A stretch of 64,000 nt of DNA from Pseudomonas veronii (GTDB lineage Bacteria > Pseudomonadota > Gammaproteobacteria > Pseudomonadales > Pseudomonadaceae): the NCBI RefSeq assembly GCF_001439695.1, contig NZ_JYLL01000006.1, positions 62,001 to 126,000 on the forward strand. Direction: 5' to 3'. This document shows, piece after piece, positions 8,986 to 16,815 of this stretch. A program made the translations under genes and the position numbers. Every line of letters starts with the position of its first letter. The stretch's first letter is position 1. The notes below the pieces were generated by a model. It searched no databases and was not told the DNA's origin. It saw nothing but the letters and a program-made list of their open reading frames with translations.

Positions 8986-9593
8986 GTGCCTCGCAGAAAG
9001 GCTTCACGCTGATTGAGGTGATGGTGGCGATCATGCTGATGGCGCTGGTCAGCCTCATCGCCTGGCGCGGCCTCGACAGCGTGACCCGTGCGGATCAGCA
9101 CTTGCAGGCCAGCACGGAACAGACCGAGGCGTTGTTGCGGGCGCTGAACCAGTTGCAGCGCGATCTCAACATGCGCGCCAGCGTGGAGCTGAGCGTGCCG
9201 GCTTCTCTGCAAGCCGATAAAACCAAGCCCAGCGGGTTGGCGGCGGTGACGGTGCGCAGTTCCGACAGCAAGGGCTTTCGCCTGGACGTGATCCGCAGCG
9301 CGCCGGTCGCGGCGGATGGGCTGCAACGGGTGCGGTGGTGGCTCAAGGGCGACAGCCTGTACCGCGCAGCCGCACCGGCGCGGGATCGCTTTCCGTTGCC
9401 GGCGGCTAAGGATGGGGTGGTGGTGTTGACCGGGGTCAGTGATCTGCAGGTGCGGGTTTGGGAGGCGGACAAGGGCTGGCGGCAGTTGAGCGGGAATCGG
9501 CGGGAAGATCCGCTGGGGCTGGAGGTGAGCCTGGTGCGGCAGACGGCGCAGGGGGTGGAGCGGTATCGGCAGGTGGTGGGGCCGCTTTGGTAG
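8982..9593 (+). CDS. hxcW: Type II secretion minor pseudopilin GspJ (HxcW)
   Basis: 203 residues. The prepilin motif KG|FTLIEVMVAIMLMALVSLIAW is followed by the GspJ core (GLDSVTRADQHL, LNQLQRDLNMR) and a C-terminal beta region (GVSDLQVRVWEADKGW). GspJ is a tip pseudopilin contacting I and K. It is the last gene of the cluster on this side; repeat element B begins directly after its stop. Confidence 0.9.
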   Translation: MSASQKGFTLIEVMVAIMLMALVSLIAWRGLDSVTRADQHLQASTEQTEALLRALNQLQRDLNMRASVELSVPASLQADKTKPSGLAAVTVRSSDSKGFRLDVIRSAPVAADGLQRVRWWLKGDSLYRAAAPARDRFPLPAAKDGVVVLTGVSDLQVRVWEADKGWRQLSGNRREDPLGLEVSLVRQTAQGVERYRQVVGPLW

Positions 9594-9608
9594 GGGTGGG
9601 TGATGGGG

Positions 9609-9716
9609 GCATATTCGTTTTTTCGGTAATGGTGGCGGCTGAGTGCATATTCGTTTTTTCGGTAATGGCGGCGGTTGAGTACATATCCGTTTTTTTGGTA
9701 ACGGCTGCTTAGGGTT
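9609..9716. repeat. Three tandem 36-bp repeats
   Basis: Units start at 9609, 9645 and 9681, each of the form (G/A)CATATTCGTTTTTTCGGTAA then GGNGGCGG(C/T)TGAGT. The first two are almost identical and the third is more diverged and merges into the left arm of element B. The exact 36-bp period suggests slippage or repeated insertion of the end of the element. Confidence 0.8.
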
Positions 9717-9999
9717 CCGCTCTTACAGCGGGTCACTTTGGAAAAGCCCCAAAGTAACCAAAGGGCTCTTGCCCCACCACTCGGCACCTCGCCTAGGCTC
9801 GGTGTGCCCGAACGCAGGCATTACTCCGCGGGCCGCCGTCACGGGCCATCCATGGCCCGGGACGGCTAAACCGGCATCCCTGCCGGTTTACCCGCTGCGT
9901 AATACCTGCGTTCGGCCAGCGTGGTTTTACGGGGAGCCTAAGATCAAGATCAAAAGCAGATCAAAAGCAGAGCAAGGTCTATCTGATCTATGGAGATCC

Positions 10000-10094
10000 A
10001 AATGTGGGAGGGGGCTTGCCCCCGATAGCGGTGGGTCAGTCATGCATGTAGTGGCTGACATATTGCTATCGGGGGCAAGCCCCCTCCCACATTT
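10000..10094. repeat. REPIN
   Basis: Inverted REP arms beginning AAATGTGGGAGGGGGC and ending CGATAGCGGTG, and the reverse, around a short spacer. It is nearly identical to the REPIN at 1844-1938 and occupies the same central place in element B. Confidence 0.9.
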
Positions 10095-10299
10095 TTGACC
10101 CGGTTCGGCTTCCAGGATCAGGTCAGCTATAAGGCCGCCTCGCTTTGGCTTTTGATCTTAGGCGAGGCACCAAGTGGTGGGGCAAGAGCCCTTTGGTTAC
10201 TTTGGGGCTTTTTGTACGGACCGGAACCATAAGCCGCCGTAACCTAAATAACGGATATGTACTCAATCCAACCCAATCCAAAAAAAATGCCCGGTCAAC

Positions 10300-11226
10300 C
10301 TAACTCAACAACACCACCCCCCCCGGCAATTCCGTACACTTCGCCCCATACGCATCACGAATCAACAACGCCACCCCCGCCAACTGCTGCAAACTGAACC
10401 GCGCCTGCACCCGGCGCTGGCCCAGTTGTTTGTTCAATAACACCAGCATCCCCGGCCGGTAGCGATTGATCTCGTCCACCACCGTCGCCAGCGTCGCGTT
10501 GTTGAACACCAGCACCTGCTCGCGCCAAGCCACCACCGCCTGGGCGTCCACCGTCTCCACCGCGCCGATCCCGGCGGCGCCATAGGTGAGTTGCCGGCCA
10601 CTCTCCATGTGTACAGTGCGTCCGGCGACATCCACCGACAGCCACCCTTCGATACAGGTGACGCACACGTTGCGATCGGTATGCCGCACATTGAACCGCG
10701 CCTGCGCCGCACTGACCCAGCCAGCGCCGGCCTGGACCTTGAGCGGCTGGGCCACATGGGCGAGCACTTCGACTTCGCCTTCGAGCAATTCGATCCCCTG
10801 CCCCACCCGGCTGATGCGCGTCTGGGTATTGAGTTCCAGGCTCACGCCGTCGCTCAACAGTACCTGGCGCTGCTCGCCGACCGCAGTGCGATAGTCCGCG
10901 GTCAAGCCGGCCAGCCCACCCGGGGCGCCGACGCCCACCATCACCAACGCCGCCGACGCCGCTATTGCGCCGCCGAGGAAGGCTCGCCGGCCAAAATGGC
11001 GCGGGGGCTGCGCCTGTTCAGCCGCTGTGCCCACTTGCCGCCATAACGTCTTGGCCTGCTCGAACGCCTGGGCATGCTCCGGGCTCTGGGCGCACCACGC
11101 TTTCAGGGCCTTGGCATCGGCTACGGTGGCCCGACCCGAGGTCAGCAGAAGCAGCCAGTCGCGGGCTTCATCGTGCAATGGGCTGGCGGGGGTTGCCCGG
11201 GCGGTGGAGAGGCTAAAAATGTTCAA
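10300..11226 (-). CDS. vreR: FecR-like anti-sigma factor (VreR)
   Basis: 308 residues. An N-terminal cytoplasmic FecR_N-type domain (ARDWLLLLTSGRATVADAKALKAW) is followed by a single membrane segment (about 85-105, AFLGGAIAASAALVMVGVGA) and a periplasmic FecR domain (YRTAVGEQRQVLLSDGVSLELN). The C-terminal part (about 240-300) resembles a short STN-like module. Such proteins hold an ECF sigma factor inactive until signalled from the periplasm. It lies 37 bases after vreI and next to hxc, the layout of PA0674-PA0676 and hxc in P. aeruginosa. Confidence 0.85.
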   Translation of the reverse strand: MNIFSLSTARATPASPLHDEARDWLLLLTSGRATVADAKALKAWCAQSPEHAQAFEQAKTLWRQVGTAAEQAQPPRHFGRRAFLGGAIAASAALVMVGVGAPGGLAGLTADYRTAVGEQRQVLLSDGVSLELNTQTRISRVGQGIELLEGEVEVLAHVAQPLKVQAGAGWVSAAQARFNVRHTDRNVCVTCIEGWLSVDVAGRTVHMESGRQLTYGAAGIGAVETVDAQAVVAWREQVLVFNNATLATVVDEINRYRPGMLVLLNKQLGQRRVQARFSLQQLAGVALLIRDAYGAKCTELPGGVVLLS

Positions 11227-11263
11227 GCGCGCAAATACTCACGGATTTATCAGGGACTCAACA

Positions 11264-11809
11264 CTAAGACGGTTTTCCGGCCCCGGGACCGAACCGCTGG
11301 ATCACTTTTCTTTCCAGGCGCTTGGCACAGTGGCCCAGGGCGGCCTTGATTTCCTTTTCGACCATGCGCGTGGAAATGCCGAAACGTTGGGAGATTTCCA
11401 GGTGCGGCGCTTCTTCCAGGCGCGCGGCGATGAGGATCTTGCGACGGCGCGCCGGCAGTTCGTAGAGCGCCTTGACCAGGGACTGGATTTCTTTCTGCCC
11501 GCCCACTACCCGCGAGGGGTCCTGGGCTTCATCGGCGCTTTGCAGCAGCTCTTCGACTTCGCTGCCGGTCAACAGCCGGGCGTCGGCTTCGCGGCGATCG
11601 GCGGCGATGTTCAAGGCCATGCGGTACAGGTAGGCATTGGGCTGCGCCAGGTTCGGCGGCATGTCCATGCGATCGACGCGCAGGTAGGTTTCGTGCAGCA
11701 CATCGTTGGCCAGGTCCTCCGAGCCCAGGCGCTTGCGCAGACGCACCTTGAACTCCTCGTAGGACGCCAGGAACAGGCTGACCATCGTGCTGTGCCCGGA
11801 ATCTTTCAT
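11264..11809 (-). CDS. vreI: ECF sigma factor, FecI-like (VreI)
   Basis: 181 residues from MKDSGHSTMVSLFLASYEEF. Region 2 reads DLANDVLHETYLRV with PNAYLYRMALNIAADRRE, and region 4 has LYELPARRRKILIAARLEEAPHLEISQRFGIS with the helix-turn-helix. The start at 11809 overlaps the vreA stop (ATGA), so I prefer it over an upstream in-frame ATG at 11839. In P. aeruginosa, VreI activates the hxc genes under phosphate limitation; that role here is inferred from synteny. Confidence 0.88.
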   Translation of the reverse strand: MKDSGHSTMVSLFLASYEEFKVRLRKRLGSEDLANDVLHETYLRVDRMDMPPNLAQPNAYLYRMALNIAADRREADARLLTGSEVEELLQSADEAQDPSRVVGGQKEIQSLVKALYELPARRRKILIAARLEEAPHLEISQRFGISTRMVEKEIKAALGHCAKRLERKVIQRFGPGAGKPS

Positions 11810-12540
11810 CCGCCCCAGGCTCCTTTCCCTGCTGTGCATTCCATGCGCGTTCCTGTTGTGTCGGGCATCAAAAGTAAAGTCACCGGCTGGCGCAGCGAGC
11901 TCGGCGCCGGGCGTTCGACCCGGGCAGCGCCCAGGCTGCGCACCAGGGCTTCATCGCGTTGTTCATCGCCGGTGGAACTGACCAACCGGCTGTATTCGAT
12001 CAACCCCTGAGGGCTGACCCAGACCTGCACCAGCGCTCTGAAGCTGCCGGGGTGGGTCAACGGCGAACGGCACAGGCTGGTTTCGATCGCCTGTTGCAAC
12101 GCCGCGGCATAGCTGTTGTTGATCCGTGCTGCGTTGCGTGCCGATGCACCACGGGTGGCAGGGGGTTGGCTGACCTCGGGCAGTTGCAAGGTGAACGCGT
12201 CACTGCGTGCATAGCGCGCCATCAGGCCACTCCCCGTCAGCAACATCGCCAAAGCCTCCTGCGCCGTGAAGCGCCCGCGCACGCTGATGGAGCGCCGGCC
12301 CCGCGTCAGTTCACGGTCGACCAGCACCGCCATGCCAGTGGCGCGGCTGTACGCTTGCAGTGCGTGTTCCAGATCTTGTGCCGGCAGGTCCAGTATCAAC
12401 AGCGGCGGCTCTGCCCTCGCCGGGGTACCCAGCGCCAGCAGCAACAGCAAGGCCAGGGCACCGATGGCGCGCCGCAAGCCCCACTGTTCACCCCCCGCTC
12501 TGCATCGCTGCACGGCCGACGTGTCCTTGAAAACCGTCAT
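11806..12540 (-). CDS. vreA: Periplasmic STN / TonB-C signalling protein (VreA)
   Basis: 244 residues. After an N-terminal membrane or signal segment (about 26-42, LALLLLLALGTPARA) comes an STN domain (LDLPAQDLEHALQAYSRATG through AQEALAMLLTGSGL). The C-terminal 90 residues resemble the TonB C-terminal domain (ALQQAIETSLCRSP, LVQVWVSPQGLIEYSRLVSS). There is no beta barrel, so this is not a receptor; it is the unusual input protein of the Vre system. The first ATG at 12540 has no clear ribosome site, and a shorter start is possible. Confidence 0.8.
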   Translation of the reverse strand: MTVFKDTSAVQRCRAGGEQWGLRRAIGALALLLLLALGTPARAEPPLLILDLPAQDLEHALQAYSRATGMAVLVDRELTRGRRSISVRGRFTAQEALAMLLTGSGLMARYARSDAFTLQLPEVSQPPATRGASARNAARINNSYAAALQQAIETSLCRSPLTHPGSFRALVQVWVSPQGLIEYSRLVSSTGDEQRDEALVRSLGAARVERPAPSSLRQPVTLLLMPDTTGTRMECTAGKGAWGG

Positions 12541-12666
12541 CCTGAGGCCAGTTTATGAACCTGATGTTACGGTGATAGCAAAAAAAACATCACGGTGATG
12601 GGAAACCCGCTGCACTACACTTTCAAGCCTTATCGGCCCAATTCCCCAGGCCCGCCAGGAGGCCCC

Positions 12667-12978
12667 ATGAAGCGACTCCCCACCCTCGCCAGCCTGTTGC
12701 TGTGTACCGCGCTGCCCCTGCTCGCCCACGCCGAAACCGCCGCCAAAGGCTGCACCGAGGTGACGGTGGATGGCTATAAGGCTCCCGACTATGGCTGCCT
12801 GGGCCAGCAGATGGGCAACAACGCGGACGCGGCCAAGGCGGCGCAGAAAAACCGCGAGGCGCAGAACGTACCGGTGCAGAAGCGGCCGCCGAATCAGGTG
12901 GGACTGTCCACCCCGGCGGCGACCAGCATTCGCATGGGCAATACGTTCGGGACGTCGGTCAAACCGCAACGGCCTTGA
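12667..12978 (+). CDS. Small exported protein, unknown function
   Basis: 103 residues from an ATG with AGGAGG 4 bases upstream. It has a clear signal peptide (MKRLPTLASLLLCTALPLLA, cleaved after HA). The mature part has two cysteines (KGCTEV and DYGCLG), a Lys/Asn/Gln-rich middle and a Pro-rich end, with no family I recognise. It is divergent from vreA across about 125 bp. A Vre-linked periplasmic role is only a guess from position. Confidence 0.65.
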   Translation: MKRLPTLASLLLCTALPLLAHAETAAKGCTEVTVDGYKAPDYGCLGQQMGNNADAAKAAQKNREAQNVPVQKRPPNQVGLSTPAATSIRMGNTFGTSVKPQRP

Positions 12979-13089
12979 ACCTCTGACAGGCCATCAAGGC
13001 TGAACCGCTCAACCGAGCACGCCCATACAATTCGCTTGGCTGCCCTACCCCCTAATCTCCTGACTTTCCAAAAAGGCGGGAGAGTAGGC

Positions 13090-13986
13090 ATGTACAAAAA
13101 AGTGAGAACGGTATCGCTGGCATTGACGCTGTTGACCGGCGCCATGATGAACTGCGCCTTTGCGGCGACGCCAGCGGTCGCCGTGGCACCGCAATATGAC
13201 ACGAGCCATGTGTACGTCGCCCCGGCCGATGTGGACCGTTTCACCCAGAGCTTCCTCGCCACTTTCGGCGGCAGGAGCACGCCCCAGGTGGTGGTGAATG
13301 TGCTGCCGGTGCCCAGCAGCACCACCTCGCAGTTGCTGCAGACGCCAGCAGGCACGGTGTCGCTGTTTGGCTTCACCACCCCCATCCCGCATCCGTTCGG
13401 CCAGGAGCGCAACGGCTATCTGGTCAAGGACATGGACGCAGCGCTCAAAGCCGCCCGGGACAACGGTGCGGCGGTGATCGTCAGCGATTTTCCCGACCCG
13501 ATTGGCCGGGACGCGGTGATCCAATGGCCAGGTGGTGTGAACATGCAACTCTACTGGCACACCAAGACCCCAGACTACGCGGCGTTCCAGACCCTACCGG
13601 AAAACCGCGTTTACCTCTCCGCCGATCGGGCCGACACGTTCATCCGGTCGTTCCTGGGCTTCTCCCATGGCAAGGTGTTGGCCGATGACAAGCACGCATC
13701 CGCGGTCGACGTGGGCCAGGTCAGCGGCACCTACCGGCGCGTCGAGATCGAATCGCCGTTCGGACGCATGACGGTGCTGGTCACTAACGGCCAACTGCCC
13801 TACCCGTTTGGGCATGAAACCACCGGCTACCAAGTGGCGGACCTGACCGCCACGCTCGGTAAAGCCACCGGCTCGGGTGCCAAAGTGCTGGTGCCGGCCT
13901 TCACCAGTAAAAACCGGCGCAGCGCGCTGGTTGAATTCCCGGGCGGCTATATCGCGGAAATTCACCAGCTCAATACGGTGCACTGA
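13090..13986 (+). CDS. Exported VOC (glyoxalase-like) protein with two modules
   Basis: 298 residues with a signal peptide (TVSLALTLLTGAMMNCAFAA). Two repeats follow, each with a DVDRFTQSFLATFGG / RADTFIRSFLGFSHG opening, a PHPFGQERNGY / PYPFGHETTGY core and a WPGGVNMQLYW / FPGGYIAEIH end, the pattern of paired betaalphabetabetabeta VOC modules. Metal ligands may include the repeated His in HPFG and FGHE and the terminal Glu or His, but I cannot assign a reaction. It lies 4 bases before the porin gene, so the two are probably co-transcribed. The start follows GGGAGAG about 8 bases upstream. Confidence 0.7.
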   Translation: MYKKVRTVSLALTLLTGAMMNCAFAATPAVAVAPQYDTSHVYVAPADVDRFTQSFLATFGGRSTPQVVVNVLPVPSSTTSQLLQTPAGTVSLFGFTTPIPHPFGQERNGYLVKDMDAALKAARDNGAAVIVSDFPDPIGRDAVIQWPGGVNMQLYWHTKTPDYAAFQTLPENRVYLSADRADTFIRSFLGFSHGKVLADDKHASAVDVGQVSGTYRRVEIESPFGRMTVLVTNGQLPYPFGHETTGYQVADLTATLGKATGSGAKVLVPAFTSKNRRSALVEFPGGYIAEIHQLNTVH

Positions 13987-13990
13987 GCCC

Positions 13991-15388
13991 ATGCCAATGA
14001 CTCGACGCACCGGCTGGGGCCTGGCTGTGCTGTGGCCGCTGCTCGCCAGCAGTGGCCATGCAGACGAGTTGGCCACGCGACCGGCGATCAAGACCAACCG
14101 CTGGCAGGAAGACTGGTCCGTACTCAGCGATCCGGCGCTGCGCACGCAGCCACTGGACAGCTTGAAGTACCTCCCGCTGTCCAGCGCCAACCCATTCACC
14201 TACCTGTCCCTCGGCGCAACATTGCGCGAGCGCTTCGAGATGAACGATGCCAGCGGTTTTGGCGTACACAATGTGGCCCGTGATAGCTACTTGCTCCAAC
14301 GCTTCCAGGTCCATGCTGACCTGCACTTGAATGAAAACTGGCGTGTGTTCACCCAACTCGAAGATGTGCGGGCCTACGACAAGACCACGATCGGCGGCGC
14401 CGATCAGAACCGCGTGGACCTGCGCCTGGCCTTCGCCGAATACATCAACACCTTCGACGCCGGCACCTTCAAGAGCCGTATCGGCCGCCAGGACTTTGCC
14501 TTTGACTTGCAGCGTTTCATCTCGTCGCGGGACGGCCCGAATGTGCGGCAATCCTTTGATGCGCTGTGGGCCGACTGGGAGACCCGTCAGTGGCGCTTTA
14601 TCGGCATCGCCAGCCAGCCGGTGCAGTATCAGGACGGGCGGCACTTCGACGACACATCCAACAGCGATGCGCGCTTTCATATGCTGCGGGTCGAGCGACT
14701 GGTAGGCGGCAAGAATGAACTGTCAGCCTACTACGGCGTGTATGAGCGCAGCGCCGCGCACTATCTGGATGCGGACGGCGATGAAACCCGGCATTTCGTC
14801 GACGCACGCCTGGGCGGGGCGGCCCAGGGTTTCGACTGGGACATCGAAGCCATGCTGCAAAGCGGCTCGGTAGGCCACAAGGACATTCGCGCCTGGGCCG
14901 GCGGCAGCCGCACCGGATACACCTTCGATAGCCTGGCGTGGAAACCACGCATCGGCCTGCAATTGGATATTGCCTCGGGCGACCGTAAAGCCGGCGACGG
15001 CACCCTCGGCACTTTCAACCCGCTGTTTCCCAACGGCTACTATTTTTCCCTGGCGGGCTATACGGGCTACAGCAACCTGATTCACGTCAAGCCCTCGATC
15101 ACCGTTCAGCCTGTCGACAAGCTGAGCGTGCAGACCGCCGTCGGCCTGCTCTGGCGGCAGACCACCAGCGACGCGGTCTACACCCAGCCGAACTTGCCGG
15201 TCGCCGGCACCGCAGGCCAGGGTGATCGCTGGACCGGCGCTTACGCTCAACTGCGTACCGACTATGTATTTACGCCAAACCTCAGCGGCGCGGTTGAAGC
15301 GGTGCATTACGCAGTCGGCCGGACCTTGCGCGATGCCGGAGGCGACGACAGTAATTATTTGGGGGTAGAGCTCAAGTTCAGTTGGTGA
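13991..15388 (+). CDS. Alginate-export-family outer-membrane porin
   Basis: 465 residues from MPMTRRTGWGLAVLWPLLAS, with a signal peptide ending at GHA. The body has an alternating beta pattern and motifs of the AlgE/alginate-export family (FTYLSLGATLRERFE, YLLQRFQVHADLHLNENWRVF, RIGRQDFAFDLQRF, YYFSLAGYTGYSNL) and ends in an aromatic (FSW) suited to outer-membrane assembly. No alginate genes are nearby, so it is more likely a specific porin for a small anionic compound than an alginate exporter. It lies right after the VOC gene. Confidence 0.8.
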   Translation: MPMTRRTGWGLAVLWPLLASSGHADELATRPAIKTNRWQEDWSVLSDPALRTQPLDSLKYLPLSSANPFTYLSLGATLRERFEMNDASGFGVHNVARDSYLLQRFQVHADLHLNENWRVFTQLEDVRAYDKTTIGGADQNRVDLRLAFAEYINTFDAGTFKSRIGRQDFAFDLQRFISSRDGPNVRQSFDALWADWETRQWRFIGIASQPVQYQDGRHFDDTSNSDARFHMLRVERLVGGKNELSAYYGVYERSAAHYLDADGDETRHFVDARLGGAAQGFDWDIEAMLQSGSVGHKDIRAWAGGSRTGYTFDSLAWKPRIGLQLDIASGDRKAGDGTLGTFNPLFPNGYYFSLAGYTGYSNLIHVKPSITVQPVDKLSVQTAVGLLWRQTTSDAVYTQPNLPVAGTAGQGDRWTGAYAQLRTDYVFTPNLSGAVEAVHYAVGRTLRDAGGDDSNYLGVELKFSW

Positions 15389-15478
15389 ACCCAAGCAAGC
15401 ACACCCATACAAGCCCGTTGCCCGGTTTGGGGCAATAGTGATCCTGACGTTTTTCGTTCCTCAACCAAGGAGTTTTCC

Positions 15479-16297
15479 ATGAGCACATTCGTTGCCAAAG
15501 ACGGTACCCAGATCTACTTCAAGGACTGGGGCAGCGGTAAACCCGTGTTGTTCAGCCATGGCTGGCCGCTGGATGCCGACATGTGGGAATACCAGATGGA
15601 ATACCTGAGCAGCCGCGGCTTTCGCACCATTGCGTTTGACCGCCGGGGTTTCGGGCGCTCGGATCAGCCGTGGAGCGGTAACGACTACAACACCTTTGCC
15701 GACGATATCGCCCAACTGATCGAACACCTGGACCTCAAGGACGTAACCCTGGTCGGCTTTTCCATGGGTGGCGGCGACGTCGCGCGCTACATCGCCCGCC
15801 ACGGCAGTGCCCGTGTCACCGGCCTGGTGCTGCTGGGCGCGGTGACGCCGCTGTTCGGTCAGAAACCGGACTACCCGCAGGGTGTGCCCACCGATGTGTT
15901 CGACGGTATCAAGGCCGGCCTGCTGAAGGATCGGGCGCAGTTCATTGCTGATTTCAACCTGCCGTTCTTCGGCATCAACAAAGGTCAGAAAGTCTCCGCC
16001 GGCGTACTGACGCAAACCCTGCAGATCGCCCTGCTGGCATCGCTCAAGTCGACCGTGGATTGCGTCACCGCCTTCTCCGAGACCGACTTCCGCCCGGACA
16101 TGGCCAAGATCGACGTGCCGACCCTGGTGATCCACGGCGATGGCGACCAGATCGTACCGTTCGAAACCACCGGCAAGGTAGCGGCCGAGATGATCAAGGG
16201 TGCCGAGCTGAAGGTCTACAAAGACGCGCCGCACGGGTTTGCAGTGACCCACGCCCAGGCATTGAACGAAGACCTGCTGGCGTTCCTGAACCGCTGA
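15479..16297 (+). CDS. Arylesterase / cofactor-free perhydrolase, alpha/beta hydrolase
   Basis: 272 residues, the length of the characterised P. fluorescens arylesterase, which it matches over most of its sequence as I remember it. The nucleophile motif GFSMGG puts Ser at about 95; the acid is in HGDGDQIVPF and the catalytic His in APHGFAVTHA. The oxyanion region is SHGWPLDADMW. The family hydrolyses aryl esters and can make peracids from hydrogen peroxide and short acids. A clear AAGGAG ribosome site precedes the ATG. A strong terminator follows. Confidence 0.93.
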   Translation: MSTFVAKDGTQIYFKDWGSGKPVLFSHGWPLDADMWEYQMEYLSSRGFRTIAFDRRGFGRSDQPWSGNDYNTFADDIAQLIEHLDLKDVTLVGFSMGGGDVARYIARHGSARVTGLVLLGAVTPLFGQKPDYPQGVPTDVFDGIKAGLLKDRAQFIADFNLPFFGINKGQKVSAGVLTQTLQIALLASLKSTVDCVTAFSETDFRPDMAKIDVPTLVIHGDGDQIVPFETTGKVAAEMIKGAELKVYKDAPHGFAVTHAQALNEDLLAFLNR

Positions 16298-16324
16298 ACC
16301 GCTTAGACCCCGCTCTCCTTATTT

Positions 16325-16349
16325 GGCCGGGCTTGCCCGGCCTTTTTTT
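16325..16349 (+). terminator. Rho-independent terminator after the arylesterase gene
   Basis: A stem of GGCCGGGC and GCCCGGCC with a two-base loop (16325-16342) is followed by seven T residues. It lies 27 bases after the arylesterase stop and just before the convergent doxX-like gene. Confidence 0.92.
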
Positions 16350-16351
16350 GC

Positions 16352-16738
16352 TCAGGCAAAACGCTGACCGAGGGTGAAGCGACCCGGCCCGGCGATCAGC
16401 ACGCTGGTGAAAATGATCAACAGCAGCCAGCCGAACTGCCCTTCCAGCAACGTCCACTCCGGGTGCACCACCAGCATCGCGATCAACAGCACCGCGAGGA
16501 TCGGCAGGCAGGCCAGGCGCACCAGCACCCCGGCGATGATCAACAGCGGGCACAGCACTTCGGCGCCAATCGCCAGCAGCAACGTAACGTGAGCGCCGAG
16601 GTGAAACGGGTCTTCGATCAGTTTCAATTGCTCGCTGTAATTGAGCAGTTTGGGCATGCCATGCACCCAACACAGAAACAGTGCGCCGCTGACCCGCAGA
16701 AACAGCAGACCCACATCCTGATTTCTTGATTCGTTCAT
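16352..16738 (-). CDS. DoxX-family membrane protein
   Basis: 128 residues with four predicted membrane helices and the DoxX opening GLLFLRVSGALFLCWVHGMPKLLN. Internal motifs IGAEVLCPLLIIAGVLVRLA and FGWLLLIIFTSVLIAGPGRFTL fit the family. DoxX proteins are small inner-membrane proteins linked to quinone or thiol redox in some bacteria; the specific job here is unknown. It converges on the arylesterase gene. Confidence 0.8.
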   Translation of the reverse strand: MNESRNQDVGLLFLRVSGALFLCWVHGMPKLLNYSEQLKLIEDPFHLGAHVTLLLAIGAEVLCPLLIIAGVLVRLACLPILAVLLIAMLVVHPEWTLLEGQFGWLLLIIFTSVLIAGPGRFTLGQRFA

Positions 16739-16815
16739 AAGCGACCTGTCCGTGAGATGACTGCCGCCGATTGTGTGCGCAAAGATGCCGGCGAGCTTGC
16801 AAGCGTGTGCTGACC

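Larger units (their letters stand above)
9594..10299. repeat. Repeat element B (long inverted arms plus REPIN) after hxcW
   Basis: This 706-bp gap has no credible gene. It carries arms of 110-120 bp in inverted orientation at 9675-9796 and 10157-10266. Both contain GAGTACATATCC..., GGAACC/GGTTCC, CCCCAAAGTAACCAAAGGG and GCCCCACCACT, and match the arms of element A at 1771-2224. Between the arms are a partial inverted repeat around GGCCATCCATGGCC and a REPIN. The left edge carries three tandem 36-bp units. Confidence 0.85.
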
